Of a stretch of 64,000 nt of DNA, positions 9,412-18,682 are shown one piece after another. Made by a program: the position numbers and the translations under genes. Within the stretch, counting starts at the first letter, position 1; each line of letters begins with the position of its first letter. The notes under the pieces are model-generated. The model was given only the letters and a program-made list of their open reading frames with translations, did not search any database and had not been told where the DNA came from. Source of the stretch: Mycobacterium sp. ACS1612 (lineage in GTDB: Bacteria > Actinomycetota > Actinomycetes > Mycobacteriales > Mycobacteriaceae); NCBI RefSeq assembly GCF_001667505.1, contig NZ_LZHZ01000022.1, positions 1-64,000 on the forward strand. The letters run 5' to 3'.

Positions 9412-11686
9412 CGGCGGGCGCGTCCGCGGGTGCCTCGGCGGCGGTGTCCGCGGCATCTGCTGCAGTGTCCGCTGTCTCTTCTTCGGCGACCAGCACCAGT
9501 GAGATCTTGCCGCGGTTGTCGATGTCGGCGATCTCCACGCGCAGCTTGTCGCCCACCTTGACGACGTCCTCGACCTTGGCGATGCGCTTGCCCTTGCCGA
9601 GCTTGGAGATGTGCACCAGCCCGTCACGTCCCGGCAGCAGTGACACGAAGGCGCCGAAATCGGTTGTCTTGACCACGGTTCCGAGGAACCGCTCGCCGAT
9701 CTTGGGCAGCTGAGGATTGGCGATGGCGTTGATCTTGTCGATCGCGGCCTGCGCGGACAACCCGTCGGACGCGCCGACGAACACCGTGCCGTCGTCCTCG
9801 ATGGAGATCTGCGCGCCGGTCTCCTCGGTGATCGAGTTGATCATCTTGCCCTTGGGGCCGATCACCTCGCCGATCTTGTCCACCGGCACCTTGATGGTGG
9901 TGATGCGCGGCGCGTGCGGGCTCATCTCGTCGGGGGTGTCGATGGCCTCGGCCATCACCTCGAGGATGGTCAGCCGGGCGTCCTTGGCCTGGCTCAGCGC
10001 GCCGGCCAGCACCTGCGACGGGATGCCGTCGAGCTTGGTGTCCAACTGCAGCGCGGTGACGAAGTCCTTGGTGCCCGCGACCTTGAAGTCCATGTCGCCG
10101 AACGCGTCCTCGGCGCCGAGGATGTCGGTCAACGCGACGAACCGGCGCTCAACTTTATTGCCCTCGGCTGCTTCAATTTCTATGTCATCGGAGACCAGGC
10201 CCATCGCGATGCCCGCGACCGGGGCCTTCAACGGCACACCGGCGTTCAGCAGCGCCAGCGTGGACGCACAGACCGAACCCATCGACGTAGAACCGTTGGA
10301 GCCCAACGCTTCCGACACCTGCCGGATGGCATACGGGAACTCCTCGATGCTGGGCAGCACCGGCACCAGCGCTCGCTCGGCCAGCGCGCCGTGGCCGATC
10401 TCGCGGCGCTTGGGCGAACCGACGCGACCGGTCTCACCGGTCGAATACGGCGGGAAGTTGTAGTGGTGCATGTAGCGCTTGCTGGTTTCCGGCCCCAGCG
10501 AGTCGATCTGCTGGGCCATCTTCATCATGTCGAGGGTGGTGATGCCCAGGATCTGGGTCTCGCCGCGCTCGAACAGCGCGCTGCCGTGCGCCCGCGGCAC
10601 CACGGCCACCTCGGCGGAGAGCGCGCGGATATCGGTGATCCCGCGACCGTCGATACGGAAGTGGTCGGTCAGGATCCGTTGGCGCACAAGCTTTTTGGTC
10701 AGCGACCTGAAGGCAGCGCCGATCTCCTTCTCACGGCCCGCGAACTGCTCGGCCAGCCGCTCGAGCACCTCGGCCTTGATCTCGTCGGTCCGGTCGTTGC
10801 GCTCGTTCTTGCCCGCGATGGTCAGCGCCTCTGACAAGGCGTCGGTCGCGACCGAGGCGACGGAGTAGTAGACGTCTTCGGTGTAGTCGGGGAAGACCGG
10901 GTACTCGCCGGTGGGCTTGGCGGCGCGATCGGCCAGCTCCTGCTGGGCGGCGCACAGCGCCTTGATGAATGGCTTGGCGGCCTCGAGGCCCTCGGCGACA
11001 ACGGATTCCGTCGGCGCCTGGGCGCCGCCGCCGACCAGCTCCACGACGTTCTCGGTGGCCTCAGCCTCGACCATCATGATCGCGACGTCACCGTCTTCCA
11101 GGACGCGGCCCGCGACCACCATGTCGAATACGGCCTTCTCGCCCTGCTCGACGGTCGGGAACGCGACCCAGGTGCCGTCGATCAGCGAAACACGCACGCC
11201 ACCGATCGGACCCGAGAAGGGCAGACCGGCCAGCTGGGTGGACATCGACGCCGCGTTGATCGCGACCACGTCGTAGAGCTCGTGCGGATCCAGCGACAGC
11301 ACAGTCACCACGACCTGGATCTCGTTGCGCAGGCCGTCGACGAACGACGGGCGCAGCGGCCGGTCGATCAGCCGGCAGGTCAGGATCGCGTCGGTGGAGG
11401 GCCTGCCCTCACGACGGAAGAACGAGCCGGGGATGCGCCCGGCGGCGTACATGCGCTCCTCCACGTCGACGGTCAACGGGAAGAAGTCGAAGTGGTCCTT
11501 GGGATTCTTGCTGGCGGTGGTCGCCGACAGCAGCATGGTCTCGTCGTCGAGATAGGCAACGGCTGAGCCTGCGGCCTGCTGGGCGAGTCGCCCGGTCTCG
11601 AAGCGGATGGTGCGGGTGCCGAAGCTCCCGTTGTCGATCACGGCGGTGGATTCGTACACGCCGTCTTCAATTTCGACTACAGACAT
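9389..11686 (-). CDS. pnp: Polyribonucleotide nucleotidyltransferase (PNPase)
   Basis: 765-residue PNPase, a phosphorolytic 3'-5' exoribonuclease. There are two RNase PH repeats: the first starts [20 protein letters not shown] and the second contains the catalytic segment [23 protein letters not shown] sequence. A KH domain ([20 protein letters not shown]) and an S1 domain ([20 protein letters not shown]) follow, then an Ala/Glu/Asp-rich tail. I start it at ATG 11686 (MSVVEIEDG); the 42-residue upstream extension lacks family character. The 288 bases upstream (11687-11974) hold no gene and probably contain the promoter and a structured leader, with a small GCGGG/CCCGC hairpin at 11863-11880. 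Confidence 0.97.
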   Translation of the reverse strand: MSVVEIEDGVYESTAVIDNGSFGTRTIRFETGRLAQQAAGSAVAYLDDETMLLSATTASKNPKDHFDFFPLTVDVEERMYAAGRIPGSFFRREGRPSTDAILTCRLIDRPLRPSFVDGLRNEIQVVVTVLSLDPHELYDVVAINAASMSTQLAGLPFSGPIGGVRVSLIDGTWVAFPTVEQGEKAVFDMVVAGRVLEDGDVAIMMVEAEATENVVELVGGGAQAPTESVVAEGLEAAKPFIKALCAAQQELADRAAKPTGEYPVFPDYTEDVYYSVASVATDALSEALTIAGKNERNDRTDEIKAEVLERLAEQFAGREKEIGAAFRSLTKKLVRQRILTDHFRIDGRGITDIRALSAEVAVVPRAHGSALFERGETQILGITTLDMMKMAQQIDSLGPETSKRYMHHYNFPPYSTGETGRVGSPKRREIGHGALAERALVPVLPSIEEFPYAIRQVSEALGSNGSTSMGSVCASTLALLNAGVPLKAPVAGIAMGLVSDDIEIEAAEGNKVERRFVALTDILGAEDAFGDMDFKVAGTKDFVTALQLDTKLDGIPSQVLAGALSQAKDARLTILEVMAEAIDTPDEMSPHAPRITTIKVPVDKIGEVIGPKGKMINSITEETGAQISIEDDGTVFVGASDGLSAQAAIDKINAIANPQLPKIGERFLGTVVKTTDFGAFVSLLPGRDGLVHISKLGKGKRIAKVEDVVKVGDKLRVEIADIDNRGKISLVLVAEEETADTAADAADTAAEAPADAPADAATASS

Positions 11687-11974
11687 GGTTGTCCGTATGG
11701 CCTCTCTTGGTTCAGTGTTGTCACTGTTCAGCTGTTTTCGCGTCCTCACAGCGTCTGAACCACCGGCCTCGATGCGGCTACGGCCATCGATCGAAGCTGT
11801 CGGGATTGGCACCCGGCAGCCACTACCGAAGACCGCGCGATCAGGGCGGGTCCCGATATGAGACGCGGGAACGATACCCGCGGATATGCGAGAACCGACC
11901 CAGTGTTCGAGCCGAACCGGCTGGCGAACGAAGCCATCCTACCTTGTCGCAGGTACGCGGCCGAAACCGCGCGT

Positions 11975-12790
11975 TCACGGGCGGCGTCCCCAGCCGCCGA
12001 CCACGGTCGGCATCGTGATCACCGCGTTGGCATCGCTCAAGGCATCGCCGAGCCGTTGCCCAAGCGTGTCGAGCTCCATCTCTTCTTCGGTCGTGATGCC
12101 GGAGCCGACGATCGCGCGTTTCATCGCGCGTGCCACCCCCGCCACGTACTCAGCGCCCTGCCGGTTGGTCGGCGAAGAGTAGGACTGCAGTCCGAGCGTG
12201 CCGATGTCCTGGTAACCCGCCTGGTGGAAGAGCACAGGAAACCGCATTCCGATACAGACGTCGGCCTGGGCGTACCGGAAGCCGGCCATCAGCCACTGCC
12301 TGGTGCGGCTGTACAGCTCGACCTCGGGCAGTGCGCGCAGCCCGCCCGCGTCGTAGTCCACGGCGACGAATACGCCGCCGGTGCGAAGGTTGCGCATCTG
12401 ATGGGCCAGCACGTCGACGGCGTCGGGCAGGTGCATCAGCAAGAGCCGGCACACCACGGCGTCAAACGGTTTGTCGTCGACGAAGATGCGCGCGTCGCCC
12501 TCGCGAAATTCGACATTCTCCAGGCCTGCGCGGTCGCGACGCTGCAGGGCCGCGGCCAGTTGAGCAGGGTCCTGCTCGACTCCCACCACGGAGCCTTCGG
12601 GGCCGACGAGCTCGGCCACCTGGAACGCGACGTCGCCTGGGCCGCTGCCGAGGTCCAGGACGCGCATGCCGGCCCGAATGCCGCCGCGCTGTAAGAGGAA
12701 AGCCGTCGGTTCGGCGAGGATTGCGGCCTGCGCCTGGAGCCGTGCAATCTCGGATTCGTCGCTGCCTAGAACGTATGCGGGTTTGGTCAC
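11975..12790 (-). CDS. SAM-dependent methyltransferase, class I
   Basis: 271-residue class I methyltransferase. Motif I is VLDLGSGPGDVAF, the acidic end of strand 2 is VGVEQDP, and the post-motif segment is DAVVCRLLLMHLPD. A cap-like C-terminal part of about 120 residues probably binds the acceptor, which cannot be identified. It sits between rpsO and pnp on the same strand, where M. tuberculosis has the lipoprotein gene lppU, so this locus varies between species. ATG at 12790; a hairpin separates it from rpsO. Confidence 0.85.
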   Translation of the reverse strand: MTKPAYVLGSDESEIARLQAQAAILAEPTAFLLQRGGIRAGMRVLDLGSGPGDVAFQVAELVGPEGSVVGVEQDPAQLAAALQRRDRAGLENVEFREGDARIFVDDKPFDAVVCRLLLMHLPDAVDVLAHQMRNLRTGGVFVAVDYDAGGLRALPEVELYSRTRQWLMAGFRYAQADVCIGMRFPVLFHQAGYQDIGTLGLQSYSSPTNRQGAEYVAGVARAMKRAIVGSGITTEEEMELDTLGQRLGDALSDANAVITMPTVVGGWGRRP

Positions 12791-12824
12791 ATGGCCTTCA
12801 ACGCCGGACCCCGCCTAATTAGTC

Positions 12825-12847
12825 AGCGGCTGAATCGATTCGCCGCT
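12825..12847 (-). terminator. Probable rpsO terminator
   Basis: Immediately after the rpsO stop the minus strand reads AGCGGC, then GAATCGATTCA, then GCCGCT. The outer arms (12842-12847 and 12825-12830) pair over six bases and the inner GAATCGATTC is itself palindromic, so the whole 23 bases are nearly self-complementary. An A/T-rich stretch (GACTAATTAG) follows. Function is inferred from position and structure. Confidence 0.5.
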
Positions 12848-13116
12848 CAGCGGCGCAGGCCGAGCCGGTCGATCAGCGACCGGTAGCGCTCGACGTCCAC
12901 CTGGGCGACGTACTTCAGCAGCCGGCGGCGGCGGCCGACGAGCAGCAGCAGGCCGCGTCGTGAGTGGTGGTCGTGCTTGTGCACCTTCAGGTGCTCGGTC
13001 AGGTCGGAGATGCGTTTGGTCAGCAACGCGACCTGTGCCTCCGGCGAACCGGTGTCGGTGTCATGCAGGCCGTACTGGCCCAGAATGTCTTTTTTCTGTT
13101 CGGCAGTGAGCGCCAC
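12847..13116 (-). CDS. rpsO: 30S ribosomal protein S15
   Basis: 89-residue ribosomal protein S15, which binds 16S rRNA early in 30S assembly. The segments [20 protein letters not shown] and [20 protein letters not shown] are diagnostic, and the length matches the family exactly. It lies between ribF and the methyltransferase on the minus strand, as in other mycobacteria, where S15 precedes pnp. S15 is often autoregulated through its leader; the 94-base upstream gap (13117-13210) could hold such a leader, but I cannot identify the fold by eye. Confidence 0.98.
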   Translation of the reverse strand: MALTAEQKKDILGQYGLHDTDTGSPEAQVALLTKRISDLTEHLKVHKHDHHSRRGLLLLVGRRRRLLKYVAQVDVERYRSLIDRLGLRR

Positions 13117-13210
13117 GAAATAACTCCATCAAATCGGTCCGCGACAATTTCTAGGGCGGGCCACCGCGAACTGCAGCACACGCCGGGTCGCAGGGCAGTC
13201 TAGCAGCGGG

Positions 13211-14185
13211 TCACGTCGCGGACAGAATCGTGCGGGCGTGCTCGGTGTCTTCGCCCATCGTCGCGACCAGATCCTCGACCCGCTCGAATTTCTCCTGGCC
13301 GCGGATCCGGGCGACGAAATCCACCGCGACATGCTGGCCGTAGAGGTCGGCGCTGGTGTCGAGGACGAACGCCTCCACGGTGCGGGTGCGCCCGGAGAAC
13401 GTCGGGTTGGTGCCCACCGACACCGCGGCCTGATACCGCTCCCCCGGGATGACGCTGCCCGTGATGGGGCCGTGGCCCAGCACGGTGAACCAGGCGGCGT
13501 ACACGCCGTCGGCGGGGATCGCCGAGTACATCGGCGGCGCCACGTTCGCGGTCGGGAAGCCCAGCACCTGACCACGGCCCTCGCCGCGGACCACCACACC
13601 CTCCACCCGGTGCGGCCGGCCGAGCGCCTCGGCGGCGGCCACCACGTCGCCGGCATCCACGCAGGACCGGATGTAGGTCGACGAGAACGTGATGTCCTCG
13701 TTCTGGTGGTGCTCGCTGACCAACGACATGCCCTGCACCGCGAACCCGAACCGCTCACCGGCCCTGCGCAGGGTGTCGACCTTGCCTGCGGCCTTCTTGC
13801 CGAACGTGAAGTTCTCCCCCACCACCACTTCGACCACATGCAGGTGCTCGACGAGCAACTCGTGGATGTAGCGGTCCGGGGTCAGTTTCATGAAATCGGT
13901 GGTGAACGGCATCACCAGGAACACGTCGATGCCCATTTCCTCGACCAGTTCGGCGCGCCGCGTCAGCGTGGTCAACTGCGCGGGATGGCTGCCGGGGAAC
14001 ACGACCTCCATCGGATGCGGATCGAAGGTCATCAGCACCGAAGGGACGCCGCGGGTGCGGCCGGCCTTTACGGCGTGATTGATCAATTCCTGATGCCCGC
14101 GATGTACACCGTCGAACACACCGATGGTGACCACGCATCGGCCCCAGTCCGGCGGGATGTCTTCCTGCCCCCGCCAGCGCTGCAC
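13211..14185 (-). CDS. ribF: Bifunctional riboflavin kinase/FAD synthetase
   Basis: 324-residue RibF makes FMN from riboflavin and then FAD. The N-terminal FAD synthetase domain carries TIGVFDGVHRGHQELI (nucleotidyltransferase motif) and TFSSTYIRSCVDAGDV. The C-terminal flavokinase domain contains GVVVRGEGRGQVLGFPTANV, SVGTNPTF and DLYGQHVAVDFVARIRGQEKF. I choose the GTG at 14185 because family members begin with a residue stretch like MQRWRGQDEIP; an in-frame GTG at 14206 would add seven residues. It is divergent from mntR. Confidence 0.96.
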   Translation of the reverse strand: MQRWRGQEDIPPDWGRCVVTIGVFDGVHRGHQELINHAVKAGRTRGVPSVLMTFDPHPMEVVFPGSHPAQLTTLTRRAELVEEMGIDVFLVMPFTTDFMKLTPDRYIHELLVEHLHVVEVVVGENFTFGKKAAGKVDTLRRAGERFGFAVQGMSLVSEHHQNEDITFSSTYIRSCVDAGDVVAAAEALGRPHRVEGVVVRGEGRGQVLGFPTANVAPPMYSAIPADGVYAAWFTVLGHGPITGSVIPGERYQAAVSVGTNPTFSGRTRTVEAFVLDTSADLYGQHVAVDFVARIRGQEKFERVEDLVATMGEDTEHARTILSAT

Positions 14186-14252
14186 AGCAGCTAGCCTACG
14201 GCGCACCAGTGCGGGTGGCTGCGCAGGACCACCGGATGAGGTGAAGATTGCC

Positions 14253-14258
14253 TAAACT
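14253..14258 (+). promoter_or_regulatory. Candidate -10 of mntR giving a leaderless transcript
   Basis: TAAACT matches the mycobacterial TANNNT -10 consensus and ends eight bases before the GTG start at 14267. That spacing would place transcription initiation at or next to the start codon, a common leaderless arrangement in mycobacteria. The surrounding ATTGCCTAAACTTTCCAAT could also be an autoregulatory DtxR/MntR-type site. Both are inferences. Confidence 0.4.
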
Positions 14259-14266
14259 TTCCAATC

Positions 14267-14968
14267 GTGAGTCCTGAAGCCGACCCCCGTGACCTGACCA
14301 CGGTTGCTCAGGACTATCTCAAGGTCATCTGGACCGCGCAGGAGTGGTCGCTGGAGAAGGTCAGCACCAAGCTGTTGGCCGAGCGGATCGGCGTGTCGGC
14401 CTCCACCGCCTCGGAGTCCATCCGCAAGCTCGCCGATCAGGGGCTGGTGAATCACGAGAAGTACGGTGCCGTCACGCTGACCGACGCGGGCAGGCGGGCC
14501 GCGCTGGCGATGGTGCGCAGGCATCGGTTGATGGAGACGTTCCTCGTCCGCGAACTCGGCTACAGCTGGGACGAGGTGCACGACGAGGCCGAGGTGCTCG
14601 AGCACGCGGTGTCGGACCGGATGTTGGACCGCATCGACGCCAAGCTGGGGCATCCGACCCGCGACCCGCACGGCGATCCGATCCCGGCCAAGGACGGTCA
14701 GGTCCCGACGCCCGATGCGCGGCAACTGTCGGTGTGCCGCGACGGCGACTCCGGCACGGTGGCCCGCATCTCCGACGCCGATCCGGAGATGTTGCGCTAC
14801 TTCGACACCGTGGGCATCAGCCTGGACTCCCGGCTGCGGGTGGTGGCCAGGCGCGATTTCGCCGGGATGATCTCCGTCGCCGTCAACAATCCCGAGTCCG
14901 CCGGCGACGCGGAAGTGACCGTCGACTTGGGAAGCCCTGCGGCAGAAGCGATCTGGGTGGTCGGCTAG
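14267..14968 (+). CDS. mntR: DtxR/MntR-family metal-dependent repressor (SirR-like)
   Basis: 233-residue metalloregulator with three parts. The N-terminal winged HTH carries ISASTASE-type recognition sequence (GVSASTASESIRKLADQGLV). The central metal-binding and dimerisation domain has MVRRHRLMETFLVRELGY and WDEVHDEAEVLEHAVSDRML. The C-terminal SH3-like FeoA domain starts near residue 150. The M. tuberculosis orthologue Rv2788 (sirR) acts as the manganese-responsive MntR. GTG start at 14267. It is divergent from ribF and convergent with an MFS gene: the two stop codons overlap in the palindrome CTAG at 14965-14968, so there is no space between the genes. Confidence 0.93.
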   Translation: MSPEADPRDLTTVAQDYLKVIWTAQEWSLEKVSTKLLAERIGVSASTASESIRKLADQGLVNHEKYGAVTLTDAGRRAALAMVRRHRLMETFLVRELGYSWDEVHDEAEVLEHAVSDRMLDRIDAKLGHPTRDPHGDPIPAKDGQVPTPDARQLSVCRDGDSGTVARISDADPEMLRYFDTVGISLDSRLRVVARRDFAGMISVAVNNPESAGDAEVTVDLGSPAAEAIWVVG

Positions 14969-16644
14969 CTGCGGGACGCGCGGCCGCGAGCCAGCGAGGC
15001 GACACCGGCCAGCGCGGCAAGGGCGATCGAGACGCCGAACACGACGATCAGTCCGTGATGGAACGGATCCGAGATGAGGTGCGGGAAGAACTGCCCGCCG
15101 GTGATCGTGGCGACGTTGTCGGCGGGCAGGTGCGTCAGCACTCCGCTTGGGGCAAGCAGGTGTTCGAGCGGATTGACGCCCAGCACCGCGGCGAACAACG
15201 TCGACACCGGCGGCAACGCGGCGACCTGGTCGGCGACGGCGTTCGGCACGCCCTGGTTCTGCAAGCCGGTGGTCAGTGCGTAGGGCAGCGTGTAGGCCAG
15301 ACCCACGATCATCAACGAGAAGAACACTCCGATCGACAGCGCGGTGCCGCTGTTCTGAAACGTCGCGCGCATACCTGACACCACGCCGCGCTCTTCGGGC
15401 GGCACGCTGCCCATGATGGCCGACGTGTTCGGCGCCGCGAACATACCGCTGCCGATTCCGTTGAGCCCGATCAGCAGTGCGAACGCCCAGTACGGGAAGT
15501 CGATGGGCAGCAGGAGCAGGCCGACGAAGCTGAGCGCGAACGCCAACATGCCGATCGACGCGATACCGCGCGCGCCGAAGCGGTCCGACAGCGCGCCCGC
15601 CGCGGGTCCGGCGACCAGGAAGCCCGCGGTCAGCGGCAGCATGAAAATGCCCGCCCACAACGGTGTTTCGGCATAGTCGTAGCCGTGCAGCGGCAACCAG
15701 ATGCCCTGCAGCCAGATGATCAACATGAACTGCAGGCCGCCTTGCGCCAGCGCCGCGGACAGCGTCGCCATGTTGCCTGCGGTGAACGCGCGGATCCGGA
15801 ACAGGCTGGGCCGGATCATCGGTTCGGCCACCCGGGTCTCGATCACGACGAACGCGATCAGCAAAAGTATCCCGGCCGCCAGCGTCGTCAGCACGAACGG
15901 GCTGTGCCAACCGGTGGTGTGTCCACCGTGGGGTTGGATCCCGCTGGTGATCGCGACCAGCACGGCGGAGAGTCCGATTGCGAAAGTGATGTTGCCCCAC
16001 CAGTCGATGTGTCCGCGGTGGCGTTGGCCGTTGTCGCGCAACCGCCGGTACGCCCACACGGTGCCGAACACCCCGACCGGCACGTTGACCCAGAACACCG
16101 CCCGCCAGTCCCATGCCGCCAGCAGGCCGCCCGCCACCAGGCCGATGAACTGGCCTGCCAGCGCGGCCACCTGGTTGAAGCCGAGCGCGAAACCGCGCCG
16201 GTCGGGCGGGAAGGCGTCGGTCAGGATGGCCGCCGAATTCGCCGTCAGCATCGATCCGCCGACGGCCTGCAGCAATCGCCAGCCGATCAGCCACTGCGCG
16301 GCCGCCGCGCCGCTGAACGGGTCGAACGACAACAGGATCGACGCGACTGTGAAGACGCTGAAGCCGAAGTTGTAGACCCGAACCCGGCCGTACATGTCGC
16401 CGATGCGGCCGAGGGTGACAACGAGCACCGACTGCACCAGCCGGTAGCCCATGATCATCCACAGCAGATAGGCAATGTTGGCCGGCGCCAGCGGATCGAG
16501 ATCGATACCGCGAAAGATGGCGGGCAGCGAGATGATCACGATGGACCCGTCGAGCGCGGACATGAACACCGCGGCGGTGGTGTTGGTCAGCGCGACCCAC
16601 CGGTAGTTGTCGCGGGTCGTCGCCTCGATCTGGTCGGTGGCCAT
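14965..16644 (-). CDS. MFS multidrug exporter, DHA2 (14-TMS) type
   Basis: 559-residue proton-drug antiporter of the DHA2/EmrB type. The first helix carries VFMSALDGSIVIISLPAI (family motif D1), the loop 2-3 has GRIGDMYGRVRVYNFGFSVF (motif A), and helix 5 has the GFNQVAALAGQFIGLVAGG motif C-like run; about 14 hydrophobic segments follow. A long loop near residues 460-510 precedes the last helix. Its ATG immediately follows the TAG of the upstream marR gene (TAGATG), so the two form an operon and the exporter is probably derepressed by the MarR ligand. The substrate is unknown. Confidence 0.9.
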   Translation of the reverse strand: MATDQIEATTRDNYRWVALTNTTAAVFMSALDGSIVIISLPAIFRGIDLDPLAPANIAYLLWMIMGYRLVQSVLVVTLGRIGDMYGRVRVYNFGFSVFTVASILLSFDPFSGAAAAQWLIGWRLLQAVGGSMLTANSAAILTDAFPPDRRGFALGFNQVAALAGQFIGLVAGGLLAAWDWRAVFWVNVPVGVFGTVWAYRRLRDNGQRHRGHIDWWGNITFAIGLSAVLVAITSGIQPHGGHTTGWHSPFVLTTLAAGILLLIAFVVIETRVAEPMIRPSLFRIRAFTAGNMATLSAALAQGGLQFMLIIWLQGIWLPLHGYDYAETPLWAGIFMLPLTAGFLVAGPAAGALSDRFGARGIASIGMLAFALSFVGLLLLPIDFPYWAFALLIGLNGIGSGMFAAPNTSAIMGSVPPEERGVVSGMRATFQNSGTALSIGVFFSLMIVGLAYTLPYALTTGLQNQGVPNAVADQVAALPPVSTLFAAVLGVNPLEHLLAPSGVLTHLPADNVATITGGQFFPHLISDPFHHGLIVVFGVSIALAALAGVASLARGRASRS

Positions 16645-17079
16645 CTAGAGGCGGTACGCCAGTCGCTCGATCAGGGGCGCGGCGACCGCGAGCTGCTCGA
16701 GCTCCGCGTCGGTGAACTCGGCGAGGCCCTTGGCGAGCTGTTCCACGCGTGCGTTGCGCCGCCGATTGAGCGCGCGCCTGCCTGCGGCGCTGAGCGACAA
16801 CAGGATTCGCCTGCCGTCGGCGGGGTCAGGCTGCCGCTTGACGAAGCCGCTGGCCTCGAGCTCGCCCAGCGTCGCACCCATCGACTGCGGGCTGATCTGT
16901 TCCTGGCGGGCCAGGTCGGCCGCCGTCGCAGGACCACAACGGTCGAGCCTGCCCAGTGCCGCGATCTGAGGGAAGCTGAGCTCGTCGGTGACGGGGATCT
17001 GCCGCAGCCGTCGCTGCAGCAGGCCCACGCACAGCAACAGCGCCCTGGCCACGTCCTCGGCGCGTGAGTCGGCGGACAT
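16645..17079 (-). CDS. MarR-family transcriptional regulator
   Basis: 144-residue MarR-type dimeric winged-helix repressor. The DNA-binding part contains LSFPQIAALGRLDRCGPATA and the wing segment FVKRQPDPADGRRILLSLSA; helices at both ends form the dimer interface. It is first in a two-gene operon with the DHA2 exporter, with no gap between them. A perfect 20-base palindrome ends two bases before its ATG, an obvious autoregulatory operator. Classic MarR-efflux logic (ligand releases the repressor and induces the pump) is inferred from this arrangement. Confidence 0.93.
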   Translation of the reverse strand: MSADSRAEDVARALLLCVGLLQRRLRQIPVTDELSFPQIAALGRLDRCGPATAADLARQEQISPQSMGATLGELEASGFVKRQPDPADGRRILLSLSAAGRRALNRRRNARVEQLAKGLAEFTDAELEQLAVAAPLIERLAYRL

Positions 17080-17081
17080 GA

Positions 17082-17101
17082 TTATCAGCCTAGGCTGATA
17101 A
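17082..17101. promoter_or_regulatory. Perfect 20-base palindrome, MarR operator candidate
   Basis: The half-site TTATCAGCCT is followed directly by its exact reverse complement AGGCTGATAA, with no spacer. It lies two bases upstream of the marR ATG at 17079 and overlaps where a -10 element or ribosome binding site would be. MarR proteins typically bind 16-20 base palindromes of this kind, so binding would block both promoter and translation start. No second copy was seen in the window. Confidence 0.75.
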
Positions 17102-17120
17102 GGCGGGCCTGATCAAACCC

Positions 17121-18002
17121 TCACAGCGTTGCCGGGCGCAGCACCACCACCGACTTGGTGCGGGTGGCGTGGTCGGTCAACAACGCGATGACCTTCCCGT
17201 CGGCGGTCGTCGCGGCGTAGACGCCGTCGATGCCCGCCGGCTTCAACGGCCTGCCGTGGCGGGTGTCCTCGGCCTCGGCGTCGGACAGGGTCCGGCGCGG
17301 AAACGACTGCAGGCAGGCGGCATCCAACGAATAGCTCAGCTGCGGACGCTCGGCCAGATCATCGAGGGTGCGGGCCTGGTCCAGCCCGAATTGGCCGACC
17401 CTGGTGCGGCGCAGCGCGGTGAGGTGACCACCGACCTTCAACGCCACGCCGACGTCACGGGCCAGCGCGCGGATGTAGGTGCCGCTGGAGCAGTCGACCT
17501 CGACGTCCACGTCGACCAGGTCGTCGTGCCGACGAACGGCCAGCACGTCGAACCTCTCGATGCGGACGTCGCGTGCTGCGAGTTCGACGGTCTGCCCCTC
17601 CCTGACGAGCTTGTACGCGCGCTGGCCGCCGATTTTGACGGCACTGACCGCCGACGGTACCTGCGCGATCTCGCCTCGCAGCGCGGCGACCGCGTCTCGG
17701 ATCTGCTGATCGGTCACCCCACGAGCCGAAACAGACTGCAGCAGCTCACCTTCGGCGTCCTCGGTGGAGGTGGTCTGACCCAGCCGAATGGTGGCGGCAT
17801 ACGACTTGTCGGTCGCGGTCAACAGACCGAGAATCTTTGTGGCCCTTTCGATTCCGACGACCAGCACGCCGGTGGCCATCGGGTCGAGGGTGCCCGCGTG
17901 GCCCACCTTGCGGGTACCGAAGATCCGCCTGCAGCGGCCCACCACGTCATGGCTGGTGACTCCTGCGGGCTTGTCGACGACGACCAGACCTGCTTCGGTC
18001 AC
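17121..18002 (-). CDS. truB: tRNA pseudouridine-55 synthase TruB
   Basis: 293-residue TruB, which makes pseudouridine at position 55 of tRNA. The N-terminal motif is [17 protein letters not shown], and the catalytic Asp is in [14 protein letters not shown]. Further conserved stretches are [20 protein letters not shown] and [15 protein letters not shown]; a C-terminal PUA-like part ends the protein. I choose the GTG at 18002, which overlaps the TGA of pptT in the four-base sequence GTGA, a sign of translational coupling. A longer frame to 18044 runs inside pptT. Confidence 0.96.
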   Translation of the reverse strand: MTEAGLVVVDKPAGVTSHDVVGRCRRIFGTRKVGHAGTLDPMATGVLVVGIERATKILGLLTATDKSYAATIRLGQTTSTEDAEGELLQSVSARGVTDQQIRDAVAALRGEIAQVPSAVSAVKIGGQRAYKLVREGQTVELAARDVRIERFDVLAVRRHDDLVDVDVEVDCSSGTYIRALARDVGVALKVGGHLTALRRTRVGQFGLDQARTLDDLAERPQLSYSLDAACLQSFPRRTLSDAEAEDTRHGRPLKPAGIDGVYAATTADGKVIALLTDHATRTKSVVVLRPATL

Positions 18003-18682
18003 AGCACTATCGCCGTCAGCGCGAGGCCGTCGCGAACCGACCAACGTCCCGACAGGGTCTCCAGCGGCGGTCCGTGTTCGGCAGCCGGGTCGATGAGGAT
18101 GCGCGATTCGAAGGCCCCCGCGGTGCCGGTCTCATCGACGTCGAATGTGATGTGGGCGTCCTCGAAGCCCAGCCAGCGACGGGTCAGCGGAAACCACGCC
18201 TTGTAGGTGGCTTCCTTGGCGCAGAACAGGATTCGATCCCAGTGCAGGTCTGTCGGCATGGCCGCCAACTCGGCGCGCTCCGCAGGCAGGCTGATCGCCT
18301 CCAGCACGCCGTTGGGCAACACGTCGTGGGGTTCGGCGTCGATGCCCACCGATCGCACCGCACCGGTTCTGCCGACCGCCGCGCCGCGAAACCCCGTGCA
18401 ATGGGTCAGGCTGCCGACGATGCCGTCGGGCCAGCACGGTTCGCCCTTGTCCCCCTTGAGGATCGGCACCGGCGCCACCCCGAGTTCGCCGAGCGCTTGT
18501 CGGGCGCAGTAGCGCACAGTGACGAATTCGTTGCGCCGCTTGGCCACCGACTTGGCGATCAGCGGCTCCTCTTCGGGTAGCGGTGCCAATTCCGGTGGGT
18601 CGTCGTACAGTTCGGCGGCGGCGAGGGCGTCGGCGCCGCGGGCGCCGGGCAGCACCACGGCCAGCAATGGCGCCGTCGTCAT
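17999..18682 (-). CDS. pptT: Sfp-type 4'-phosphopantetheinyl transferase PptT
   Basis: 227-residue type II phosphopantetheinyl transferase, the length of M. tuberculosis PptT. It moves phosphopantetheine from CoA to carrier proteins of mycolic-acid, PKS and NRPS enzymes. The magnesium-binding motif is VGIDAEP (D115, E117), the second signature is [12 protein letters not shown] (K156, E157, K161), and the CoA-binding segment is [15 protein letters not shown]. The ATG at 18682 overlaps the upstream metallophosphoesterase stop as ATGA, and its own stop overlaps truB as GTGA, so three genes are chained. The short upstream extension of the frame is rejected. Confidence 0.97.
   Translation of the reverse strand: MTTAPLLAVVLPGARGADALAAAELYDDPPELAPLPEEEPLIAKSVAKRRNEFVTVRYCARQALGELGVAPVPILKGDKGEPCWPDGIVGSLTHCTGFRGAAVGRTGAVRSVGIDAEPHDVLPNGVLEAISLPAERAELAAMPTDLHWDRILFCAKEATYKAWFPLTRRWLGFEDAHITFDVDETGTAGAFESRILIDPAAEHGPPLETLSGRWSVRDGLALTAIVL

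Noticed and set aside
9412..9627. N-terminal extension of pepR by 72 codons
   Set aside because: The extension lies inside pnp and reads as Ser/Arg/Pro noise. Family similarity begins at the ATG at 9411.
11687..11974. A lipoprotein gene (lppU) between pnp and the methyltransferase
   Set aside because: M. tuberculosis has lppU near here, but no frame with a signal peptide and lipobox is present in this stretch.
14252..16600. 782-codon open frame on the minus strand in the MFS region
   Set aside because: Arg/Gly/His-rich shadow frame of the DHA2 exporter at 14965-16644 and of the mntR antisense strand. It has no domains, and composition is typical of a wrong frame in high-GC DNA.
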